64,000 bases of DNA from the NCBI RefSeq assembly GCF_025822605.1, contig NZ_JACKTY010000051.1:62001-126000 (forward strand), in the 5' to 3' direction. This DNA is from Mycolicibacterium komossense. Lineage in GTDB: Bacteria > Actinomycetota > Actinomycetes > Mycobacteriales > Mycobacteriaceae. Below are positions 8,364-16,596 of this stretch, piece by piece; positions within the stretch are counted from its first letter, which is position 1, and each line of letters opens with the position of its first letter. A program made the translations under genes and the position numbers. Below the pieces are notes generated by a model that had not been told where the DNA came from, ran no database searches, and saw nothing but the letters and a program-made list of their open reading frames with translations.

Positions 8364-10016
8364 ATGGATGCTGACGTCATCGTGGTCGGAGCAGGGCTGG
8401 CAGGGCTCGTCGCTGCAGCTGAGCTCGTCGAACAGCCCAAGATGGCGGGAAAACGGGTGCTGGTCGTCGAGCAGGAGAACACCGCCAACCTGGGCGGACA
8501 GGCCTTCTGGTCGTTCGGCGGGCTGTTCTTCGTCGACAGCCCCGAACAGCGCAGGATGGGCATTCGTGACAGCCACGAGCTGGCGCTGCAGGACTGGCTG
8601 GGGACCGCCGCGTTCGACCGCGACGAGGACTTCTGGCCGCGGCAGTGGGCGCACGCCTACGTCGACTTCGCGGCCGGGGAAAAGCGCAGCTGGCTGCGTG
8701 ATCGTGGGCTGAAGATCTTCCCGCTGGTCTCTTGGGCCGAGCGCGGCGGCTATGGCGCCCGCGGGCCCGGCAACTCGGTGCCACGGTTCCACATCACCTG
8801 GGGTACCGGCCCGGGATTGGTGGAGATCTTCGCGCGCCGCGTCCAGAACAGTCCGATGATCCGCTTTGCGCATCGCCACCAGGTCGACCAGCTGATCGTC
8901 GAAGGCGGTGCGGTGGTCGGGGTGCGCGGCACCGTGCTGGAACCGTCGACAGCCGCCAGGGGAGTGGCATCGTCGCGTAATGCTTTGTCGGAGTTCGAAT
9001 TCCGGTCTTCGGCAGTAATCGTCACCAGTGGCGGGATCGGTGGCAATCCCGAGCTGGTCCGGAAGAACTGGCCGGCGAGCATGGGGCGCGTGCCCAATCA
9101 GCTGTTGGCCGGTGTGCCCGCCCATGTCGACGGCCGGATGATCGGCATCACCGAATCAGCTGGAGCGCGGGTGATCAACCGCGACCGGATGTGGCATTAC
9201 ACCGAGGGCATCACCAACTACGACCCGATCTGGCCCAATCATGGCATCCGGATTCTGCCCGCCCCGTCGTCGTTGTGGCTCGACGCGACCGGCAAGCGCC
9301 TGCCCGGACCGCTGTATCCCGGCTTCGACACGCTCGGCACGCTGGAATATATCGCGAAATCCGGTTACGACTACACCTGGTTCATCCTCAATAGCAGGAT
9401 CATCGAGAAAGAGTTCGCCCTGTCCGGGCAGGAGCAGAACCCGGATCTGACCACCCGTAGCATCCGCAAGGTGCTCGCCAGGGTACGGCCGGGAGCGCCG
9501 CCGCCGATCCAGGCCTTCGTCGACCGCGGCGTCGACTTCGTCAGCGCAAACACGTTGCGCGAGTTGGTGTCCGCGATGAACGAGCTGCCGGACGTAGTGC
9601 CACTGGAGTACTCGTCAGTGGAAGCCGAGGTCACCGCTCGTGACCGCGAGGTGGCCAACGGTTTCAGTAAGGACGGCCAGATCACGGCGATTCACGGGGC
9701 CCGCGCCTACCTGCCCGACCGGGTGGCCAGAGTAGTGGCGCCACATCGGCTGACCGATCCGAAGGCCGGCCCGCTGATCGCCGTCAAGCTCCATATTCTG
9801 ACCCGAAAGACGTTGGGCGGCTTAGAGACTGACCTCGACTCCCGGGTGCTTACCAGCGGCGGCGCAGCACTGCCCGGACTGTATGCAGCGGGCGAGGTCG
9901 CCGGTTTCGGTGGTGGCGGCGTGCACGGCTACCGGGCGCTGGAGGGCACCTTCCTGGGTGGGTGCCTCTTCTCCGGCCGCGCGGCCGGCCGTGGTGCGGC
10001 GGCGGATATCAGCTGA
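8364..10016 (+). CDS. FAD-binding dehydrogenase, KstD/fumarate-reductase flavoprotein family
   Basis: 550 residues from ATG. The N-terminal VIVVGAGLAGLVAAAEL is the GxGxxG Rossmann motif, and a second FAD contact near the C-terminus reads GLYAAGEVAGFGGGGVHGYRAL-like, normal for this family. Relatives act on 3-ketosteroids or fumarate, but the substrate of this subgroup (Rv0785 position) is not established. The best inference is a cytoplasmic flavin-dependent oxidoreductase. Confidence 0.85.
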   Translation: MDADVIVVGAGLAGLVAAAELVEQPKMAGKRVLVVEQENTANLGGQAFWSFGGLFFVDSPEQRRMGIRDSHELALQDWLGTAAFDRDEDFWPRQWAHAYVDFAAGEKRSWLRDRGLKIFPLVSWAERGGYGARGPGNSVPRFHITWGTGPGLVEIFARRVQNSPMIRFAHRHQVDQLIVEGGAVVGVRGTVLEPSTAARGVASSRNALSEFEFRSSAVIVTSGGIGGNPELVRKNWPASMGRVPNQLLAGVPAHVDGRMIGITESAGARVINRDRMWHYTEGITNYDPIWPNHGIRILPAPSSLWLDATGKRLPGPLYPGFDTLGTLEYIAKSGYDYTWFILNSRIIEKEFALSGQEQNPDLTTRSIRKVLARVRPGAPPPIQAFVDRGVDFVSANTLRELVSAMNELPDVVPLEYSSVEAEVTARDREVANGFSKDGQITAIHGARAYLPDRVARVVAPHRLTDPKAGPLIAVKLHILTRKTLGGLETDLDSRVLTSGGAALPGLYAAGEVAGFGGGGVHGYRALEGTFLGGCLFSGRAAGRGAAADIS

Positions 10017-10025
10017 GACGGACAA

Positions 10026-10619
10026 TCAAGGCAGGTCGATGGTCGTCGTGACCGACACCAGCTGGGGAACCGTCGGGGCCGAGGAGAATCCGAATCGCAC
10101 CGGCGGGTTCAGATCAGCCAGCCCGTCCAGGCTCGCGCCACGAAACTCGCCGGTCAGCTCCGCGATGCGGTGCGTGCGTCGCACCCCGTAGAACTCGCGC
10201 CTGCCGTGGCCGGCCGATCCCGCGGTGTGCACACCGGGCATCAACCGCCCGGCAACCGGGTTGATCGCGCGCAGCCACAGCGGCGCGATGGCAATCGGGC
10301 CCGGGACCAACCTCAGCAGCCAGTCGAACGCCGCGGGGCCGCCGACGCGGCAGGTGGCGTCGAGCTCGGGTCCTGTGACGCTGAACGTCGTCGCAGTCTG
10401 CTCGACTGTCACCGGCCCCAGTACCACGCCGTCGAACGAGTAGGTGGCGGAAACGAATTCGGCGACCTCGGCACTGGGCGCCAACAGGATTCGCTCGCCG
10501 TCGGAGGTCTCAACCATCACGTCTGCGAAGCGGCCGAACGGCGACGTCGACCACGACCCGACGACCATCCGGACCCCGGCACCGGAACCGAATCCCGCGA
10601 TATGGCCGGTGAACGTCAC
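10026..10619 (-). CDS. Conserved mycobacterial protein of unknown function (Rv0786c-like)
   Basis: 197 residues from a GTG start, rich in beta-strand-like segments (VMVETSDGERILLAP, FSVTGPELDATCRV). No signal peptide or transmembrane helix is evident. It starts 8 bp after the stop of the upstream metallo-beta-lactamase gene on the same strand, so the two form an operon. I recognise no catalytic motif. Confidence 0.7.
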   Translation of the reverse strand: MTFTGHIAGFGSGAGVRMVVGSWSTSPFGRFADVMVETSDGERILLAPSAEVAEFVSATYSFDGVVLGPVTVEQTATTFSVTGPELDATCRVGGPAAFDWLLRLVPGPIAIAPLWLRAINPVAGRLMPGVHTAGSAGHGRREFYGVRRTHRIAELTGEFRGASLDGLADLNPPVRFGFSSAPTVPQLVSVTTTIDLP

Positions 10620-10627
10620 CCTCCCCG

Positions 10628-11284
10628 CTAGGCGAACGATGTCGAGCCTTCCTCTTGCAGCACCTGGAAGTCGGTGTCAGTCATCTCCGTCAGCCGTCCG
10701 TAGTAGATCCCCCTGGCCTCGGGCGCCACGACGCCCTGGTGGATGGGGACCGCGTGGGTGGGTGCGACGGCGCGCAGATAGTCGACGGCCTCGGAAATCT
10801 TCATCCACGGTGCGGCTGCCGGGGTGGCCAGCACCCGCACCGGCTCGTCGGGAACGAACAGCGCGTCGCCGGGATGCATCAACTGCGCCGGATGTGTCGA
10901 ATCACCGATCAGATACGAAATGTTGTCGATCACAGGGATTTCCGGGTGGATGACGGCGTGGCGCCCGCCCACCCCGCGGATGGTCAGACCGTCCACGGCC
11001 AGCTGATCGCCGACGTGCACCGCAGTCCAGGCGTCCCCGAGCTGGGCCGCAGTCTGCGGATCGGCGTACAGCGCTGCCCCCGGGTTTGCCGCCACCAGGG
11101 CGGGCAGCCGGGCCGGGTCGGCGTGATCGGGATGCTGGTGCGTGATCAGGATCGCCGACAGCCCCGTGATGCCCTCGAAGCCGTGCGAGAAGTTGCCTGG
11201 GTCGAAGAGGATGGTGGTGGCGGGCCCGAGAGGCCGGCCGAAGCTCGCCATAAGGCACGAATGACCGAAATGCGTCAAGTCCAT
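10628..11284 (-). CDS. Metallo-beta-lactamase-fold hydrolase (UlaG/L-ascorbate-lactonase-like)
   Basis: 218 residues from the ATG at 11284. The N-terminal THFGHSCLM is the first conserved strand of the UlaG-like subfamily, and ITHQHPDHAD is the HxHxDH metal motif binding the two metal ions. Later metal ligands are suggested by the His in GGRHAVIHPEIP and in VPIHQGV. The real substrate is unknown. It lies first in a two-gene leftward operon and diverges from the secreted protein at 11315. Confidence 0.88.
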   Translation of the reverse strand: MDLTHFGHSCLMASFGRPLGPATTILFDPGNFSHGFEGITGLSAILITHQHPDHADPARLPALVAANPGAALYADPQTAAQLGDAWTAVHVGDQLAVDGLTIRGVGGRHAVIHPEIPVIDNISYLIGDSTHPAQLMHPGDALFVPDEPVRVLATPAAAPWMKISEAVDYLRAVAPTHAVPIHQGVVAPEARGIYYGRLTEMTDTDFQVLQEEGSTSFA

Positions 11285-11314
11285 GCCTACGATTGTGCGC
11301 TCAGGGGGTGCGTC

Positions 11315-12013
11315 ATGGTTCGGGACATCCTGCGGGCGATCGCGCGAGTGGGCGTAGCGGGGCTGGTGATCGGCGCCGGACTGGTCTTCGCGCCGTCCGC
11401 GACAGCCCTGCCGCAGACCTGTCCGCCGAACTGCGACCAGATCCCCGCGGGCGCCTGGCCCGCACCGTCGTCGATCCCGCTGAACGATGACGCCCACTGG
11501 CCTCTGCTGGCCGGCGTCGCCGTCTCCGCTCCCGCCCCCCACTTTCGCTTCGAAGAGTTCTGCGGCACCCCGCGGCTGCCCGACGACCCGCGGGCGTATG
11601 CCGTGGCCGAGAAGGCGGCGCCCGCCCGGCCCGCCGGGCTGTGGCAGCTGCAGGCCCAGATCATGCATTGGCGCGGTGACACGTCGGCCGGCGGGCAATC
11701 GGCGCAGTCGGTGTTCAACGCGGCCAACGTGGCACTGCGGCTCTGCCCGGTGACGGCGCCGCAGTTCACCGTGACGTTCACCACCGATGCCATCGACCGG
11801 ATGGCCGCGGTGCTCACCGGCCCCGGGGGCTTGGTCGTCCACCAGTACGTGTTGTCTCACCCCCAGAGCAGCACGGTGAGCGAACTGGTGCTCTGGAATA
11901 CCCCCGTTGCCGGGGTGTCTGCGCAGGTGCCGTGGCCGAGTGTGGTCGACGCCGGGGTGTTCGACGCGATGTCAACGCCTCTGTGCGAGGCCTACCTGGC
12001 CTCGTGTGGGTAG
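11315..12013 (+). CDS. Secreted conserved mycobacterial protein (Rv0787-like position)
   Basis: 232 residues from ATG 11315. A Sec-type signal peptide is clear: basic start (MVRDILRAIARVG), hydrophobic core (VAGLVIGAGLVFA) and an SATAL-type cleavage region. The mature protein has several Cys residues (QTCPPNCD, EEFCG, LCPVT, LCEAYLASCG), suggesting disulfides outside the cytoplasm. It lies directly before purS. Function unknown. Confidence 0.75.
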   Translation: MVRDILRAIARVGVAGLVIGAGLVFAPSATALPQTCPPNCDQIPAGAWPAPSSIPLNDDAHWPLLAGVAVSAPAPHFRFEEFCGTPRLPDDPRAYAVAEKAAPARPAGLWQLQAQIMHWRGDTSAGGQSAQSVFNAANVALRLCPVTAPQFTVTFTTDAIDRMAAVLTGPGGLVVHQYVLSHPQSSTVSELVLWNTPVAGVSAQVPWPSVVDAGVFDAMSTPLCEAYLASCG

Positions 12014-12056
12014 AGTGACCAGGTAATTCTTGCGCCCAAAAGACAAGGAGCCACGC

Positions 12057-12305
12057 GTGGCCCGGGTGGTTGTACACGTGATGCCGAAGGCCGAGATTCT
12101 CGACCCGCAGGGACAGGCCATCGTCGGCGCCCTGGGTCGGCTGGGGCACGGTGGTGTTTCAGATGTCCGACAGGGCAAGCGCTTTGAGCTCGAAGTCGAC
12201 GACAGTGTCAGCGACGAAGCGCTGACCGAGATCGCCGAATCCCTGCTGGCCAACACCGTCATCGAGGACTTCACGGTGAGCAGGGAAGCAGGGGATCTGC
12301 AGTGA
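12057..12305 (+). CDS. purS: FGAM synthase subunit PurS
   Basis: 82 residues from GTG 12057, preceded by AAGGAG; an upstream in-frame start at 12030 is rejected because PurS proteins begin at MARVVVHVMPK. Small dimeric subunit that bridges PurQ and PurL in formylglycinamidine ribonucleotide synthase, passing ammonia between them. Features are VMPKAEILDPQGQAI and KRFELEVD. Its TGA overlaps the GTG of purQ. Confidence 0.96.
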   Translation: MARVVVHVMPKAEILDPQGQAIVGALGRLGHGGVSDVRQGKRFELEVDDSVSDEALTEIAESLLANTVIEDFTVSREAGDLQ

Positions 12306-12976
12306 CGGCCCGGGTAGGGGTGATCACCTTTCCCGGCACGCTCGACGACGTCGACGCCGCTCGCGCAGCCCGACTGGTCGGTGCCGAGTCGGTCAACCTC
12401 TGGCATGCCGATGCCGATCTCAAAGGCGTCGACGCGGTGATCGTTCCCGGCGGTTTCTCCTACGGCGACTACCTGCGCTGCGGGGCGATCGCCAAGTTTG
12501 CGCCGGTGATGGGCGAGGTCATCGCCGCTGCCGGCCGCGGCCTGCCCGTGCTGGGCATCTGCAACGGTTTCCAGGTGCTCTGCGAGGCGGGTCTGCTGCC
12601 CGGCGCGCTGACCCGCAACGCGGGGCTGCATTTCATCTGCCGCGATGTCTGGCTGCAGGTGGCCTCGAACTCGTCGGCGTGGACCAGCCGTTACGAGCAG
12701 GGCGCTGATCTGCTGGTGCCGCTGAAGTCCGGCGAGGGCCGTTTCGTGGCCTCCGATGCGGTCCTCGACGAGCTCGAAGGCGAGGGGCGGGTGGTTTTCC
12801 GCTACCGGGACAACCTCAACGGCTCGATGCGCGATATCGCCGGGATCAGCTCGGCGAACGGCCGCGTCGTCGGCTTGATGCCGCATCCCGAGCACGCCAC
12901 CGAGGCACTGACCGGTCCTTCTGATGACGGGCTGGGAATCTTCTACTCCGCGCTGGACGCGGTACTCGCTGCCTGA
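12302..12976 (+). CDS. purQ: FGAM synthase glutaminase subunit PurQ
   Basis: 224 residues. Class I glutamine amidotransferase supplying ammonia to PurL. The nucleophile is the Cys in VLGICNGFQVL and the catalytic His/Glu are in MPHPEHATE; VIVPGGFSYGDYLR is the oxyanion region. The GTG start overlaps purS. The purL partner lies about 5 kb downstream, separated by the encapsulin and pepC genes. Confidence 0.97.
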   Translation: MTARVGVITFPGTLDDVDAARAARLVGAESVNLWHADADLKGVDAVIVPGGFSYGDYLRCGAIAKFAPVMGEVIAAAGRGLPVLGICNGFQVLCEAGLLPGALTRNAGLHFICRDVWLQVASNSSAWTSRYEQGADLLVPLKSGEGRFVASDAVLDELEGEGRVVFRYRDNLNGSMRDIAGISSANGRVVGLMPHPEHATEALTGPSDDGLGIFYSALDAVLAA

Positions 12977-12979
12977 GCG

Positions 12980-13028
12980 GATTTGGGCGTGCCTGGTTGC
13001 GATCACCGCGACGGGGCACGCCCAAATC
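12980..13028. terminator. Inverted repeat between convergent purQ and encapsulin genes
   Basis: GATTTGGGCGTGCC (12980-12993) is perfectly inverted at 13015-13028 with a 21-nt loop, in the 56-bp gap between two convergent genes. It differs from the repeats at 579 and 1520 by C-to-G type changes that preserve pairing. Probable bidirectional terminator; no U tract. Confidence 0.6.
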
Positions 13029-13032
13029 ACTG

Positions 13033-13830
13033 CTACGGGCTGAGCGCCACCGAGGCCTCGGCGGTGTAGCACAGGAATGTCAGGGTTTCCTCGAGGTACA
13101 GCTGCACGGTGTCGGCGTCGTGCGACAGGTAGCCGATCGAGACATCGGTACCCAGCTGCAGGTCGAAGTCCCCGCCGCGGGTGCTCAGCACGAAGGCGCC
13201 GTCGATGGCAGGAGCCCAGATGATGTCACCGTCGACGAGCCGGTTGAGGTGCTCGCGGATCGGATAACCGTGCGCGGTGGTCTCACTGACCTGCGTGTAG
13301 ACATCGGCCGACAGCAGCACCGAGTACGGTCCGTCGACACCGGCCAGACGCAGCTCCGACAGCGCCTGGGAGATCACGTCGGGAATCTCCTTGGGGTCCG
13401 ACGGCAGCGCAAGCGCCGGGTTGGAGCTGGACTTGCGGATACCGCCGATGGATGCGGCCTCGTAGCCCTCGAAGATCGCACGGTCTTCGGCGAAGGCCAG
13501 CTTCTTGGCGGCATCCTTGACCGGATCCCAGTCGGAGTCCTGCGAGCCGCGCTCGACGTCGTCGATATCGCTGCGGTTCACCGTGAACGGCACCCGCAAC
13601 CGGACCAGCGGCTGCGCCTGCCTCAGGTTCGCCACCACACCTTCCCCAGGCGGGGCGACGTCGATCAGGTGGCCGGTACTGATAGCCGCTGTGGCCGGAC
13701 CGCCGGGCTCGCTCACGTCGACGACGCGGCGACCGGCGATGTGCCGCTTGAACGTTCGAGTCGCCTCGGTTTCGATCTCGGACCAGGCGGCCTCGGTGAT
13801 CGGGGCCAGATCGCGATAGAGGTTGTTCAT
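13033..13830 (-). CDS. enc: Encapsulin shell protein (Cfp29 family)
   Basis: 265 residues, the standard size of family 1 encapsulins with a HK97-like fold. It begins MNNLYRDLAPITEAAW and ends in a beta-rich domain (VQLYLEETLTFLCYTAEA). These proteins self-assemble into icosahedral nanocompartments that enclose enzymes. The ATG overlaps the TGA of the upstream DyP peroxidase gene, whose C-terminus carries a loading peptide, so cargo and shell are translated together. M. tuberculosis Cfp29 is the well known homologue. Confidence 0.97.
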   Translation of the reverse strand: MNNLYRDLAPITEAAWSEIETEATRTFKRHIAGRRVVDVSEPGGPATAAISTGHLIDVAPPGEGVVANLRQAQPLVRLRVPFTVNRSDIDDVERGSQDSDWDPVKDAAKKLAFAEDRAIFEGYEAASIGGIRKSSSNPALALPSDPKEIPDVISQALSELRLAGVDGPYSVLLSADVYTQVSETTAHGYPIREHLNRLVDGDIIWAPAIDGAFVLSTRGGDFDLQLGTDVSIGYLSHDADTVQLYLEETLTFLCYTAEASVALSP

Positions 13831-14861
13831 TGCGGTTGTCCTTTCAGACTGCCGATCGCCAGTGCGCCCGCTGCGGGCGCGGCGACGGGGTCAACGGATG
13901 CGGGGGGTGCGAGGAGTTCGGCTGCGTCGGGCATGGGCGGTGGGTCGTCGAGAAAATCGATGGTCGGAGTGAAGAACAGGCCGCCGGTGACCGCGGTGGA
14001 GAAATCCAGGATGCGGTCGGTGTTGCCGGGCGGATCGCCGATGAACATGTTGCGCAGCATCCGCTCGGTGACGGCGGGGCTGCGGGAGTAGCCGATGTAG
14101 TAGGTGCCGAACTCCGCCTTGCCGAGTTCGCCGAAGGGCATGTTGTGCCGGACGATCTTCAGCTCGTTGCCGTCGGCATCCTCGATGACGTTGAGCGCCA
14201 CGTGCGAGTTGGCAGGTTTCTCGTCATCGTCCATCTCGATGTCCTCGAGCTTGGTGCGGCCGATCACCTTCTCCTGGTCGTCGACCGTCAGCTCTTCCCA
14301 GGCCGTCATGTTGTGCAGGTACTTCTGCACGTGGACGTAAGAGCCGCCGGCGAAGTCCGGGTCCTCCGCGCCGATCGCGGTGGCGCTCGCCGCGACGACG
14401 CCGGTGGGATTCTCGGTGCCGTCGACAAACCCGAGCAGATCGCGGTTGTCGAAGAATTTGAAGCCCTGAACCTCGTCGACGACGGTAACCGCGCCGGACA
14501 GCGAATTCAGGATGCGGTGAGCCAGCTCGAAAGCGAAGTCCAGTGATCTCGACTTGATATGGAAGAGCAGATCGCCCGGTGTTGCCGGGGCCTGGTGGCG
14601 ACCGCCGTCGAGTTCGACGAACGGATGTAGGTCAGCGGGCCGGGGTCCGGCGAACAACCGGTCCCAGGCGTCGGAGCCGATCGAGGTGACCAGCGACAGC
14701 AACTTGGCGGGGTCGCGGAAACCGGTCGCGCGTACCAGACCGGACAGGTCCGCGAGGGCGTCATGCACTGCTTGCTCGCCACCGTCGTTGATGGTGGCCA
14801 CCATGAATATGGCTGCCGGCGTGAGCGGTGACGTCACCGCTTGAGGCTGTGGAGCAGGCAC
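13827..14861 (-). CDS. Dye-decolorizing heme peroxidase, encapsulin cargo
   Basis: 344 residues. GFVDGTENP is the DyP signature holding the distal Asp, NSHVALN includes the likely proximal heme His, and IVRHNMPFG the distal Arg. The last residues GALAIGSLKG form the short hydrophobic/basic loading peptide that targets cargo into encapsulin shells, joined to the catalytic domain by a Pro/Ala-rich linker. First gene of the two-gene operon with enc; likely role is oxidative-stress defence inside the compartment. Confidence 0.96.
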   Translation of the reverse strand: MPAPQPQAVTSPLTPAAIFMVATINDGGEQAVHDALADLSGLVRATGFRDPAKLLSLVTSIGSDAWDRLFAGPRPADLHPFVELDGGRHQAPATPGDLLFHIKSRSLDFAFELAHRILNSLSGAVTVVDEVQGFKFFDNRDLLGFVDGTENPTGVVAASATAIGAEDPDFAGGSYVHVQKYLHNMTAWEELTVDDQEKVIGRTKLEDIEMDDDEKPANSHVALNVIEDADGNELKIVRHNMPFGELGKAEFGTYYIGYSRSPAVTERMLRNMFIGDPPGNTDRILDFSTAVTGGLFFTPTIDFLDDPPPMPDAAELLAPPASVDPVAAPAAGALAIGSLKGQPQ

Positions 14862-14911
14862 GATCAGACCCTAGCGCCAAAGCTGTCCGCGATCTGGATA
14901 AGGATGTCCAT

Positions 14912-16195
14912 ATGTCCGCTACAGCACAGGGTCTGTGTGAATTCATCGACGCATCCCCGTCGCCGTTCCACGTCTGCGAGACGGTGGCGCAGCGGTTGAG
15001 AGCCGTCGGCTATCGCGAACTGTCCGAGTCGGCAGTGTGGCCGGGGGCCGGCCGATATTTCGTGCTGCGCGCCGGATCGCTGATCGCGTGGGACAGCAGC
15101 GATGCCCCGGGCACATCGTTCCGGGTGGTCGGCGGCCACACCGACAGCCCCAATCTTCGCGTCAAACAACACCCGGACCGCTCGATCGCCGGCTGGAACG
15201 TGGTGGCACTGCAGCCGTACGGCGGGGCGTGGCTGAACTCCTGGCTCGACCGCGATCTGGGGCTGTCCGGGCGGCTTTCGGTGCGGCAGCCCGATCTCGA
15301 CGGTGGGATCGCGCACCGGTTGGTGCGGATCGACGAGCCGATCCTGCGGGTGCCGCAGCTGGCCATCCACCTGTCCGACGACCGCAAAGGCGTCAGCCTG
15401 GACCCGCAACGGCACGTCAATGCGGTCTGGGGCTTGGGGGACACGCCGCGCTCGTTCCTGGGCCACGTCGCCGAACAGGCCGGGGTCGATGTCGCCGACG
15501 TGCTGGGCTTTGACCTGATGACCCACGACCTCAACCCGTCGGCGGTCACCGGCGCGCGGGGAGAGTTCGTCAGCGCACCGCGATTGGACAACCAGGGCAC
15601 CTGCTACGCCGGGCTGGAAGCCTTCCTGGCCGCCGAACCACGCGGGTTCGTGCCGGTGCTGGCACTGTTCGACCACGAGGAGGTCGGCTCGACCTCCGAT
15701 CACGGGGCGCAGTCGGATCTGCTGATCACCACCGTGGAGCGGATCGTGCTGGCTTCCGGCGGCACCCGCGAGGAATTCCTGCGCCGGCTGGCGGGCTCGG
15801 TCGTGGCGTCCGGCGATATGGCGCACGCCACCCACCCGAACTATCCGGAGCGCCACGAGCCCAACCATCTCATCAGGGTCAACGGCGGACCGGTGCTCAA
15901 GGTGCACCCGAATCTGCGCTACGCCACCGACGGCCGTACCGCCGCGGTATTCGAGTTGGCCTGCCGTCAGGCCGGGGTGCCGCTGCAACGCTACGAGCAC
16001 CGCGCCGACCTGCCCTGCGGGTCCACCATCGGGCCGATGACGTCGGCGCGCACCGGAATCCCCACCGTCGACGTCGGCGCCGCCCAGCTGGCGATGCACG
16101 CCGCGCGCGAGCTGATGGGCGCCGCGGATGTCGCGGCCTACTCGGCGGCATTGCAGGCGTTTCTGTCGCCGGATCCCTCTACAGTCGCGCCATGA
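14912..16195 (+). CDS. pepC: M18 family aminopeptidase
   Basis: 427 residues from ATG 14912; the longer frame from 14828 overlaps the divergent DyP start and is unlikely. The family cleaves N-terminal acidic or neutral residues with a di-zinc centre. Ligand motifs are GGHTDSPNLRVK, FDHEEVGS and the C-terminal HAARELMG region, all at expected spacing. Corresponds to Rv0800. Its TGA overlaps the ATG of the VOC gene. Confidence 0.94.
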   Translation: MSATAQGLCEFIDASPSPFHVCETVAQRLRAVGYRELSESAVWPGAGRYFVLRAGSLIAWDSSDAPGTSFRVVGGHTDSPNLRVKQHPDRSIAGWNVVALQPYGGAWLNSWLDRDLGLSGRLSVRQPDLDGGIAHRLVRIDEPILRVPQLAIHLSDDRKGVSLDPQRHVNAVWGLGDTPRSFLGHVAEQAGVDVADVLGFDLMTHDLNPSAVTGARGEFVSAPRLDNQGTCYAGLEAFLAAEPRGFVPVLALFDHEEVGSTSDHGAQSDLLITTVERIVLASGGTREEFLRRLAGSVVASGDMAHATHPNYPERHEPNHLIRVNGGPVLKVHPNLRYATDGRTAAVFELACRQAGVPLQRYEHRADLPCGSTIGPMTSARTGIPTVDVGAAQLAMHAARELMGAADVAAYSAALQAFLSPDPSTVAP

Positions 16196-16542
16196 ACCTC
16201 TCCGTCGAAATGATCACGTTCGACTGTTCGGACCCCGACGCCCTCGCCAGCTGGTGGTCTGATGCGGTCAGCGGAACGGTGAATGCCGTGGCACCCGGCG
16301 AATTCGTCGTCGTCTCACGGGACGCGGGCCCGCAGTTGGCCTTTCAGCGTGTCGATGACCCCACGCCGGGCAAGAACCGGGTGCACGTCGATTTCACGTC
16401 CACCGATGCGGAGGCCGACGTGGCCCGTCTGGTCGCGCTCGGCGCCACCGAAACGGGTCGCCATGACATGGGTGGCGGGATCCGCTGGGTGGTGCTCGCC
16501 GATCCGGCGGGCAATGCCTTCTGTGTGGCTGCCGGGCACTAG
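16192..16542 (+). CDS. VOC/glyoxalase-like superfamily protein
   Basis: 116 residues, a single-domain vicinal-oxygen-chelate protein with the paired beta-alpha-beta-beta-beta pattern (MITFDCSDPDALASWWS at the start, GIRWVVLADPAGNAFCV at the end). The ATG overlaps the pepC stop, so it is co-translated with pepC. Such proteins vary widely in substrate and this one cannot be assigned. Confidence 0.85.
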   Translation: MNLSVEMITFDCSDPDALASWWSDAVSGTVNAVAPGEFVVVSRDAGPQLAFQRVDDPTPGKNRVHVDFTSTDAEADVARLVALGATETGRHDMGGGIRWVVLADPAGNAFCVAAGH

Positions 16543-16596
16543 CCGGAAATCTGGGCCCCTCTGACAGCGTCAGCTGTCGCTGGCAAGATCACGCCC

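Noticed and set aside
10655..12013. Long rightward frame beginning inside the metallo-beta-lactamase gene
   Set aside because: Only the part from ATG 11315 has a signal peptide and coding character; the upstream part is antisense to the hydrolase.
12997..14091. 364-codon frame opposite encapsulin and DyP
   Set aside because: Antisense shadow of two well recognised genes.
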